In this document: positions 1-5,981 of the stretch, piece after piece | How the letters are laid out: every line of letters starts with the position of its first letter | Numbering within the stretch: position 1 is the stretch's first letter | From: Desulfobacterales bacterium | GTDB taxonomy: Bacteria > Desulfobacterota > Desulfobacteria > Desulfobacterales > C00003060 | Reading direction: 5' to 3' | DNA length: 7,592 nt | Assembly: GCA_030629475.1 (NCBI GenBank) | Contig: DAOVOU010000092.1 | Span: forward strand, 1 to 7,592 | Position numbers and translations under genes: made by a program | Notes under the pieces: generated by a model | Database searches by the model: none | What the model was told of the DNA's origin: nothing | Seen by the model: the letters and a program-made list of their open reading frames with translations, nothing else

Positions 1-36
1 ACCGGGTTTCTATATGGCACCAATTATTATTCTCGT

Positions 37-113
37 GTCGCGCCAGGGCGGGCCGCCCCTACGTAGGGTCGGCTTTATGCCGACCGCTCAGGCACGTCGC
101 GCCAGGGCGGGCC
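37..113. repeat. 18-bp direct repeat pair flanking a small hairpin
   Basis: The 18-mer GTCGCGCCAGGGCGGGCC occurs at 37-54 and again, identically, at 96-113. Between the copies lies a perfect 7-bp inverted repeat, GGTCGGC (67-73) and GCCGACC (79-85), with loop TTTAT. The arrangement looks like a dispersed intergenic repeat of modular build rather than a gene. There is no transposase or ORF here. Whether the unit recurs elsewhere in the genome cannot be seen from this window. Confidence 0.7.
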
Positions 114-116
114 AAA

Positions 117-153
117 CCCTCTCCCCCGTGGGCGAAAGGGTAGGGTGAGAGGG
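117..153. repeat. Inverted repeat CCCTCTC/GAGAGGG
   Basis: CCCTCTC at 117-123 pairs perfectly with GAGAGGG at 147-153 across a G-rich loop. It follows the second 18-bp repeat copy with only three bases between. Similar CCCTCTC...GAGAGGG palindromes are common dispersed intergenic elements in proteobacterial and related genomes. No T-run follows on either strand, so it is not an intrinsic terminator. Confidence 0.5.
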
Positions 154-167
154 CGCAATTCTCAAGT

Positions 168-192
168 TATAAAATCGCTGCGCGATTTTATA
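168..192. repeat. Perfect 10-bp hairpin, AT-rich
   Basis: TATAAAATCG (168-177) and CGATTTTATA (183-192) are exact reverse complements around the five-base loop CTGCG. This is the strongest stem in the window. It has no T-tail and no gene ends immediately beside it within the window, so it is better read as a repeat element than as a terminator. Confidence 0.65.
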
Positions 193-196
193 TAAC

Positions 197-209
197 GCGG
201 CTACGCCGC
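197..209. repeat. Short GC hairpin GCGGC-TAC-GCCGC
   Basis: A perfect 5-bp stem with a 3-base loop starts four bases after the 10-bp hairpin. The two together may form one composite palindromic repeat. Confidence 0.45.
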
Positions 210-453
210 TTGAAAAAGGAAATTCCTATACTATCAAGTTACTGAGAAGTTATAGGCGTTCCCAGTATCTCATTGAATTTACCTCGTTTTTGGCCTCTGG
301 AAATCCGGATATAGCCATTTTTTTCTTTAGTTTCTCCGTCGCTGAACCGATTAAAAGCATAAAAGGATACACCATCTCGAGAAAAAAGGCATGATGTATG
401 CGTGACAATATACATAAAGGATACCAAAAATAAGTAGAGGGAAGGCGAAAAAA

Positions 454-663
454 ATGTTACAAGAAGAATTGAATTTCATCCAGGTTGTGTCGATCGTTAC
501 TTCCGGCATGGGATGCACAATAGACAGCATTGACATCAAGGGGAGGTCCATCTCGATTATCTGCCCTAGCGGCAAAGAGCAGGAAATGGAGTGCGCCATG
601 GCTATAGGAGAGATCATAGAAGGTAAACGCGATTCCAAGGGTGTATGGGCTCTCTGTCAGTGA
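454..663 (+). CDS. Small hypothetical protein, 69 aa
   Basis: I do not recognise this protein. The ATG at 454 is preceded by GAAGG (441-445) with an 8-base spacer, and by AGAGGG just before it, so initiation is plausible. It has no signal peptide or membrane segment. Its pattern is an N-terminal helix (about residues 2-17), two short strands around 'CTIDSIDIKG' and 'SISIICP' separated by a turn, then a C-terminal helix ending 'AIGEIIEG'. This could be a small alpha/beta fold. It has four cysteines (about positions 21, 37, 47 and 68), but they do not form a CxxC metal-binding pair. It stands alone on this strand and converges with the lytic transglycosylase gene, with stop codons about 26 bases apart. 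No terminator hairpin is visible between them. The coding call rests on the ribosome site and the protein-like composition; function is unknown. Confidence 0.5.
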   Translation: MLQEELNFIQVVSIVTSGMGCTIDSIDIKGRSISIICPSGKEQEMECAMAIGEIIEGKRDSKGVWALCQ

Positions 664-689
664 TAGCAGGCTTAGATAATCATATCATA

Positions 690-3218
690 TCATTTTTGCG
701 CAACCCTACGGATCTTGCCTCTGAAACGGTACGGCTCCCGTGGAGGCTTTACTGTAATGTCATGATTTGTATATGTCTTGTATTCGTCCAGATACCTTTC
801 ATCCAGGCTCAGCTTTGTTATGAAATAATTGGCCAAGTGTTGACGGGTTTGACTGGGTAGCGCCCGCATGAAATTTCCCCCCTTCCTTTTTATGGCCTTT
901 ATCACCCCGTAGCGCCCGTAATTGTAAGACGCCATTGCAGCGATTTCCGGGTCAAGTATATTCTTTTCATCAGGGTAATAATTGTTCTCTTTGCGTCTTA
1001 ATTGGTATGGATAGTAGAGAGACCGTTTCCCCTTTGGTTTTGCTTTCATATATCGTTCAGAAAAGAAGATATAGTCTGTCAAAAACTGGAGGGTCCCCTC
1101 GCAAATATTTAATCTCGGGTCTTGTGCCGCTTCCTTGTAATCGGTTCCCGGATCTACCAGCCGCCAAGCGTTCTCAAGGAGTCTTCGACTTGAAAGTGGA
1201 AAGATTTCTTGTGCTTGTGACAAATGCCCATCCCTCTCTGCCATTTCCGCCCTCTCAGCCATTCTGATTAATTCCGCAAATTTTCTGCGAGCATGTAGAT
1301 AACCGTTTAGGGTTACTTGAAGGGGGCCCCGTGCATTTTCACTCGATATCGCGCGCGGATTTCCGGAACTTTCAGCCCACATCAGAGCCTTTATTGTAGA
1401 CGATAGGCCTGGATGGTCAGTAAGGTCAATACTGTTTACAGTCTCGTCGATAAAACGAAAGTTATCCAGGGTATCTTTATGTAAAATAACAGGATGTATA
1501 TGTTGCCTGTATCCAAAATTATCAATAATGTACTTGATGTCTGCAAATTTTTGGTGGCGAATTATCTTTTCCGAGGCCTCCATGGCTAATTGTTTCGTGG
1601 CTTCCTCTTTTTCCAATCTGGCGATATCCATAACCCCAGCTTGCCGTCTTCTAATTTCATTTTTTGCAGCGAGTTGTGCCAACCGGTTGAGGTCTGCTTT
1701 GTCGTTTTGATGGTATACAAAAAAAGTAAGAATTTTACCGGTCGCTTTCAGTTTTTCAGCAAGAGATACGTGTTCCTCCTGATAGTTCTCTTCAATGGCA
1801 AAACAGGTATATTCCCCCTTGCCGGGCAGGGATGTTTTGATGACCTTCAGGCCAATCATGTTTTTCCCTTTTAGATCGTTTTGCAGGGGGTGAATACGTG
1901 GTAAGAAAAGTTCTCTGAAGAGATCACGCACGTTAACCGGAAGTCCATTGACCTTTGATGTGCGAGAAAACGGACGGCCTTTTCTATTTTCCCCGTGAGC
2001 CCCTTTATATCGCTGGCCAGCCGTCTCTTCCTCAAGAAATGCATACCTTCCATTAGATATACTCACTAACAAATCGGCCAGAGTGAACTTTGCTCCTTCA
2101 AGCGGATCATCTTTTGGTATTTTCTTTGGATGAATACAAAAATCTCTTCCCAATTCCGCAGAAAAATCGTTCAGCTCCTCGGCTAATCTCCCCAATGCCA
2201 TATCGATCTGGATTTGTAATTCATCCGCAACAACATGGACCACCCTCAGGTAAGTATGTTTTCCTACACTTACAGTAGTCAAATAGAATGGAATCTCTCT
2301 CTCTTCTAAGGCATCAAGGTATGGCTTAAGCTGTGCCTTTGGGGATCGTAACTGATCAAGCCGGAAAGAACCGAGGAGGAAATTATGTTTCTTTTTGGGA
2401 ATTAGCTGCCAACTGTATCCAGCATCGTAGGTTTTCCAGGATCCCCTCCCTATCTTTTCTTGCAAGTTTCTTTTGTTCTTTGTGACATATGCGTCCCCTT
2501 CACGAACACTCTTGAACAGAAGGTCCTTACCGTCGAAACTCTTAAGAAAAATACGGAACGGGGCCCGGTCGATTTTCCTCCCATCCCTGCCGCCTGTAAT
2601 TTTGCGAGGATAGCCCAATATCACCTCAATACCTTTAGACCCGAGTTCCTGGCAAAACTGGTTGGCTTCAGGAAGGCCAGCAAATTTTTTTATCAAAACC
2701 ACAAAACGCTTTTTCTTGTCCTTGGCTCCGGGTATGTCGATCTTGTCATAATTGCGTAGAAGGATGACTTTAGGCTTTCTCATGGGAATTGGCTTCTCAA
2801 TCCGATATGCCCAACGCTTTGCATGAATGGTCAAACCATATAGCCTCAGGGCCTTCTGTGCCAACAGATTACCAATTCGATGTCCCCTCTTTTTCAGTGC
2901 ATACAGCCCCTTTTGGTCTGTAACAACAATACTACGGAAATATTTTTTCCCCTTGGATGTGACCGGTACACACGTTACGTTGAAAACCTCTATTGTTGGA
3001 TAGGTCAGCAGAATCTTGGAGAGCTCCCGATTAACCTGTTTCACGCGTTCAAGGTCGGTGAGAGAGAAAAAACTGATGGCATAACGTGTCGTCTCATTGG
3101 CAGTTGCCGCCAGTGTGATGTGTACTTGTACAAAGATGCTAAAAAGTATTGAGGCTGCACAAAAGAGCTGTGGCATATATCTGATGGATATCATGTTTTT
3201 CCGGGCCGTAGCTATCAT
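690..3218 (-). CDS. Exported SPOR-like repeat protein with C-terminal lytic transglycosylase (SLT) domain
   Basis: This 842-residue envelope protein probably cleaves peptidoglycan glycan strands. Residues 1-38 form a signal peptide (hydrophobic core about 18-36, ending HITLA-A), so the mature protein should be periplasmic. Three stretches (about 44-130, 171-245 and 278-345) show a strand-helix-strand pattern with motifs such as 'RFVVLIKKF' and 'FLLGSF'. They resemble divergent SPOR (peptidoglycan-binding) domains; this is inference. About 350-600 is a linker, basic and partly helical (a possible coiled coil near 510-555). The SLT domain follows: 'AESSGNPRA' (615-623) with likely catalytic E616, 'GPLQV' (631-635), 'DPRLNICEG' (700-708) and 'AMASYNYG' (761-768). 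It has an unusually long insert between the second and third motifs and a basic tail. The ATG at 3218 has GGG almost touching it. An alternative ATG at 3194 (residue 9) also leaves a good signal peptide. It lies 26 bases downstream of rseC and is probably co-transcribed with it. The SLT call is firm; exact enzyme class is not. Confidence 0.8.
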   Translation of the reverse strand: MIATARKNMISIRYMPQLFCAASILFSIFVQVHITLAATANETTRYAISFFSLTDLERVKQVNRELSKILLTYPTIEVFNVTCVPVTSKGKKYFRSIVVTDQKGLYALKKRGHRIGNLLAQKALRLYGLTIHAKRWAYRIEKPIPMRKPKVILLRNYDKIDIPGAKDKKKRFVVLIKKFAGLPEANQFCQELGSKGIEVILGYPRKITGGRDGRKIDRAPFRIFLKSFDGKDLLFKSVREGDAYVTKNKRNLQEKIGRGSWKTYDAGYSWQLIPKKKHNFLLGSFRLDQLRSPKAQLKPYLDALEEREIPFYLTTVSVGKHTYLRVVHVVADELQIQIDMALGRLAEELNDFSAELGRDFCIHPKKIPKDDPLEGAKFTLADLLVSISNGRYAFLEEETAGQRYKGAHGENRKGRPFSRTSKVNGLPVNVRDLFRELFLPRIHPLQNDLKGKNMIGLKVIKTSLPGKGEYTCFAIEENYQEEHVSLAEKLKATGKILTFFVYHQNDKADLNRLAQLAAKNEIRRRQAGVMDIARLEKEEATKQLAMEASEKIIRHQKFADIKYIIDNFGYRQHIHPVILHKDTLDNFRFIDETVNSIDLTDHPGLSSTIKALMWAESSGNPRAISSENARGPLQVTLNGYLHARRKFAELIRMAERAEMAERDGHLSQAQEIFPLSSRRLLENAWRLVDPGTDYKEAAQDPRLNICEGTLQFLTDYIFFSERYMKAKPKGKRSLYYPYQLRRKENNYYPDEKNILDPEIAAMASYNYGRYGVIKAIKRKGGNFMRALPSQTRQHLANYFITKLSLDERYLDEYKTYTNHDITVKPPREPYRFRGKIRRVAQK

Positions 3219-3244
3219 TCCCTTTGTCCAACCACTATGTCATA

Positions 3245-3733
3245 CTAACCCACGGAGCAGGTAAAATCTGTACGTGGTATTGTCTTTTGAGGGGTCTTCT
3301 TTGATATGATTTCGGGAATAAACTCCTGTTTGCGGAAAAGCTTATCACCTTGTTTCTTCAACCATACGAATGCGCCCAAAAAGCCAAGCCCGGCGAAGAG
3401 GCCGACAAGAAAATTCTCATCAACGGAAATCAGCCTGGATAGCAAAAATCCCAAAAGTATGCCTCCTGCGAGGGCAAGTATGGGTACCATATAGACGAAG
3501 AATGACGCCTTTAGCAGGGAAGAACCCCTGATACTGATGGTCACAACATCGTCAGGCTCAGCCCCGACAGTGTTGCGTGCCCTTATCTCCGCATTGGCGC
3601 CACCACCCCCAAGGGAGATGCAAACATCCTTGGCCTTGCAACTCTCGCACACGGGTTCCAGTCTGGTCACCACCAGGGCCATGCGACCCTGGATCGCTTT
3701 TACCACGCCAGTTTTGGTCAGCAGCTCAGCCAT
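3245..3733 (-). CDS. rseC: RseC/MucC-family inner-membrane protein (SoxR-reducing system / sigma-E modulator)
   Basis: This 162-residue protein has the complete RseC/MucC layout. It begins with a small N-terminal domain ('GVVKAIQGRMALVV'), then a cysteine cluster C29-x2-C32-x5-C38, then a beta-rich stretch ending 'DDVVTISIRGSSLL'. Two transmembrane helices follow (about 77-101 and 107-125), and a short basic cytoplasmic tail ends it. The Cys spacing matches what I recall for E. coli RseC. Family members modulate sigma-E in enterics and often sit with rnf electron-transport genes in reduction of SoxR; the local role here is inferred only. I chose ATG 3733 because GAGGG lies about eight bases upstream of it. 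The in-frame ATG at 3799 would add 22 residues that do not resemble the family and has no ribosome site. No rnf, rpoE, rseA or rseB homologue is in the window. It is the first gene of a probable operon with the SLT protein. Confidence 0.85.
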   Translation of the reverse strand: MAELLTKTGVVKAIQGRMALVVTRLEPVCESCKAKDVCISLGGGGANAEIRARNTVGAEPDDVVTISIRGSSLLKASFFVYMVPILALAGGILLGFLLSRLISVDENFLVGLFAGLGFLGAFVWLKKQGDKLFRKQEFIPEIISKKTPQKTIPRTDFTCSVG

Positions 3734-3843
3734 GTTCTTTACCCTCAAAAGTTGATCTGAATGATGGGAATCAATTTCCGTTTGACCGATGTTTGTCATA
3801 TGTTTTAAGGTTCGTTCAGACTTTTCCTGGAGGGAACCTTATC
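3734..3843. promoter_or_regulatory. Divergent intergenic region between rseC and the phosphorylase gene
   Basis: These 110 bases separate two divergently read genes, so promoters for both should lie here. For the plus strand, TTGACC (3782-3787) is a reasonable -35 box, but the sequences 16-17 bases on (TTTAAG/TTAAGG, 3804-3810) are poor -10 boxes. No convincing box pair is seen for the minus strand. The function is inferred from gene orientation; exact promoters cannot be assigned. Confidence 0.4.
3829..3834 (+). promoter_or_regulatory. Ribosome binding site deciding the phosphorylase start
   Basis: GGAGGG lies nine bases before ATG 3844. It fixes the start there, although the reading frame is open for another 267 bases upstream. 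That upstream part overlaps rseC in antisense and does not look like protein of this family. Confidence 0.8.
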
Positions 3844-4683
3844 ATGGAATCTTTCAAAAATAAAGTCCTTGAGGCCACTGAGTTTGTTCGGGGCAAGATC
3901 GTAGACCAGCCGCTGATAGGATTGCTAATCGGAACCGGCCTGGGCGACACGGCGGACGACATGAACAACGTTATATCATTTGATTACAAAGACATACCTC
4001 ACTTCCCGATCTCTACGGTTCCAACCCACCACGGGAGGGTGCTGTTTGGCAAGATGGCAGGCAAGGCGGTCATGGCCATGCAGGGGCGGTTTCACTATTA
4101 TGAAGGATACAGCATGCAAGAAATCACCCTCCCTGTACGGGTCATGCAGATGCTGGGGGTCAAGACACTTATATTGTCGAATGCAGCAGGCGGGATTAAT
4201 CACCTGTTTGATACAGGTGACATCATGGTCATCACCGACCACATCAATCTTACGGGCAACAATCCCCTAATCGGGCCGAATGTGGATGAGTGGGGGCCGC
4301 GGTTTCCTGACATGTCTCAAGTATATGACCGCGGGCTGATAGCTCTGGCCGAACAGGCTGCCCTCGAAAACAATATCCGGGTCCAGAAAGGTGTTTATGC
4401 GGGGCTCCCTGGCCCCTCTCTTGAGACCGGCGCTGAAATTCGGTTTCTTAAAACCATTGGGGCGGATGCCGTGGGGCTCTCTACGATCCCCGAAGTGATT
4501 GCAGCGGTCCATGGCGGGATGGCGATCCTCGGGTTTTCGGTCATTACCAACATGAATCTTCCGGATCATTTGAAGCCCGCTCGGGTAGAGGAGATCATCG
4601 CCGCTGCCGAGAGAACAGCACCCCGCCTTCGGGCCATCATCAGGGGGGTCGTGGAAAAGTTGAGTGATCGTGGAATCAATTGA
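3844..4683 (+). CDS. punA: Purine nucleoside phosphorylase (trimeric PunA type), possibly methylthioinosine-preferring
   Basis: This enzyme carries out phosphorolysis of a purine nucleoside to free base plus (deoxy)ribose-1-phosphate in the cytoplasm. The 279-residue length fits the trimeric PNP family. Recognisable sites are the phosphate loop 'GTGLGD' (30-35), 'HHGR' with H62, 'GRFHYYEGYS' (81-90; R82, H84, Y86), 'NAAGG' (113-117), 'GPSLET' with E194, 'GLSTIPEV' (211-218) and 'SVITN' with N236. N236 corresponds to the Asn that selects 6-oxopurines (human N243). Two positions are odd. T31 replaces the usual phosphate-loop Ser. V248 occupies, without gaps relative to my recalled mycobacterial PNP, the position of the His that contacts the ribose 5'-OH (human H257). 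MTA phosphorylases also have Thr and Val at these sites. With two MTA-type deaminases coupled downstream, I infer that the substrate is a 5'-modified inosine such as MTI or 5'-deoxyinosine. Family call firm; specificity tentative. Confidence 0.92.
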   Translation: MESFKNKVLEATEFVRGKIVDQPLIGLLIGTGLGDTADDMNNVISFDYKDIPHFPISTVPTHHGRVLFGKMAGKAVMAMQGRFHYYEGYSMQEITLPVRVMQMLGVKTLILSNAAGGINHLFDTGDIMVITDHINLTGNNPLIGPNVDEWGPRFPDMSQVYDRGLIALAEQAALENNIRVQKGVYAGLPGPSLETGAEIRFLKTIGADAVGLSTIPEVIAAVHGGMAILGFSVITNMNLPDHLKPARVEEIIAAAERTAPRLRAIIRGVVEKLSDRGIN

Positions 4684-5980
4684 TATACTAATCAGAAACG
4701 GATCGGTCCTGACCATGGACCCCCAGGATACCCTGATTGAAAGGGGGGCCGTGGCTGTGTCGGCAGATCGGATTGTCGAGGTGGAAACAGAAGATGCCTT
4801 GACTGCCTCGTTCCAGGCCGCAAAAACCATTGATGCCCAAGGCGGGATCATCATGCCGGGTCTGGTGAACACCCACACCCATGCGGCCATGACCTGTTTT
4901 CGAGGCCTGGCTGATGACCTGCCCCTCATGACATGGCTTAATGATTATATTTTCCCTGCTGAAGCTAAGCTCACCTTTGATATTGTCTATCAAGGGAGTC
5001 GCCTTGCCTGTTCTGAAATGATCCTTTCAGGCACGACCACTTTCTGCGACATGTATCTCTTTGAAGAGGCTGTGGCCCAGGCTGCCAGAGAGGCCGGGAT
5101 GCGGGCCGTGGTTGGGGAGGTCCTCTATGATTTTCCATCTCCGAACTACGGTCCCGTGGAACAAGGCTTGAAGTACACAGAAGCCCTGATCGAAAAGTGG
5201 CGGGATGATCCCCTGATTACCATAGCCGTGGAGCCTCACTCTCCGTACCTTTGCTCTCCCGATCTCCTTGAGAAGACCAAGGCCATCGCCGACAGAAATG
5301 CGGCCCCTATGGTGATCCACCTGTCAGAATCAGAGCATGAAGTGGCCCAGGTAAGAGCGAAATACGGCAAAACACCTGTGGAACACCTGGCAGAGATTGG
5401 ATTCCTGAGCCCGAACCTCATTGCTGATCACTGTGTGGCATTAAGTGACAACGACATAAGGCTCCTGAAAGACTTTGACGTAAAAGTGGCTCATAACCCG
5501 GAGAGCAACATGAAGCTTGCTTCAGGCGTGGCTCCGATTCCTAAACTCCTTGAGCATGGCATCACGGTAGGGATCGGGACTGACGGTTGTGCCAGCAATA
5601 ACAATCTGGACCTGTTTCAGGAGATGGACACCGTGGCCAAACTCCACAAGGTGCATACCCTTGATCCCACGGTGATGAACGCGAGGACTGTGGTGAGGAT
5701 GGCGACCATTGATGGTGCCCGGGTGTTGGGGATAGGCGACATCATTGGTTCTCTGGAGGCGGGCAAGAAGGCCGATATTATCATTATCGATACCAGGCGA
5801 CCCCACCTGATCCCACTGTACAATATTTACTCCCACCTCGTGTATGCGGTGATGGGCAGTGATGTGGTCACAGCCATTGTGGATGGCCGCGTGTTGATGG
5901 AAGATCGGGTCTTGACCACACTCGACGTAGATGAAGTGATGGCGGCAGTAAACCGGATTGCGGAGAGCATTAAGGCATAG
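4664..5980 (+). CDS. mtaD: MTA/SAH deaminase family amidohydrolase, copy 1
   Basis: This 438-residue zinc amidohydrolase of the ATZ/TRZ (MtaD) subgroup deaminates 5'-substituted adenosines (MTA, SAH, 5'-deoxyadenosine) to inosine forms in the cytoplasm. All expected active-site residues are present: H71 and H73 in 'NTHTHAAM', E100 in 'PAEAK', H192 in 'EPHSPYLC', H219 and E222 in 'IHLSESE', H256 in 'ADHCV', 'HNPESN' (277-282) and D307 in 'GTDGCASNNN'. The N- and C-terminal strands form the usual small beta-sandwich. The GTG at 4664 lies inside the phosphorylase gene (20-bp overlap), with GGAA about seven bases upstream. GTG 4670 would also work and would give a start closer to typical homologues. 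The overlap implies translational coupling. The region that in Thermotoga TM0936 holds the two carboxylate-binding arginines appears to lack them (from memory), which would argue against SAH as the main substrate. Confidence 0.92.
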   Translation: MIVESIDILIRNGSVLTMDPQDTLIERGAVAVSADRIVEVETEDALTASFQAAKTIDAQGGIIMPGLVNTHTHAAMTCFRGLADDLPLMTWLNDYIFPAEAKLTFDIVYQGSRLACSEMILSGTTTFCDMYLFEEAVAQAAREAGMRAVVGEVLYDFPSPNYGPVEQGLKYTEALIEKWRDDPLITIAVEPHSPYLCSPDLLEKTKAIADRNAAPMVIHLSESEHEVAQVRAKYGKTPVEHLAEIGFLSPNLIADHCVALSDNDIRLLKDFDVKVAHNPESNMKLASGVAPIPKLLEHGITVGIGTDGCASNNNLDLFQEMDTVAKLHKVHTLDPTVMNARTVVRMATIDGARVLGIGDIIGSLEAGKKADIIIIDTRRPHLIPLYNIYSHLVYAVMGSDVVTAIVDGRVLMEDRVLTTLDVDEVMAAVNRIAESIKA

Positions 5981-5981
5981 A

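Larger units (their letters stand above)
1..453. other. Gene-free leading region
   Basis: No convincing coding sequence was found on either strand. The left part (37-209) is packed with the short direct and inverted repeats listed separately. The right part (about 210-453) is AT-rich. It contains a weak inverted repeat ATGTAT (394-399)/ATACAT (410-415) about 40 bases before the small gene at 454. I see no promoter with both boxes at good spacing. For example, a TTGAAA at 210-215 and a TATACT at 227-232 are only 11 bases apart. A 62-codon minus-strand ORF (239-427) is judged unlikely. Confidence 0.6.

Noticed and set aside
210..232. Possible promoter (TTGAAA and TATACT)
   Set aside because: The boxes are 11 bases apart, too close for a sigma-70 promoter, and lie over 220 bases from the next gene.
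239..427. 62-codon minus-strand ORF in the leading intergenic region
   Set aside because: It starts with TTG, has no ribosome site before that or before the in-frame ATG, and shows no recognisable domain. It is most likely a chance open frame in AT-rich sequence, though I cannot exclude a small gene.
678..692. ATCATATCAT short tandem repeat between convergent genes
   Set aside because: It is only about two to three units of a 5-mer and overlaps the stop codon of the SLT gene; it is within chance expectation.
3734..3799. 22-residue N-terminal extension of rseC
   Set aside because: No ribosome site precedes ATG 3799, while GAGGG precedes ATG 3733, where the family homology begins.
3577..3843. 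Upstream extension of the phosphorylase frame
   Set aside because: The extension reads antisense through rseC, resembles no PNP N-terminus, and the strong GGAGGG site sets the start at 3844.
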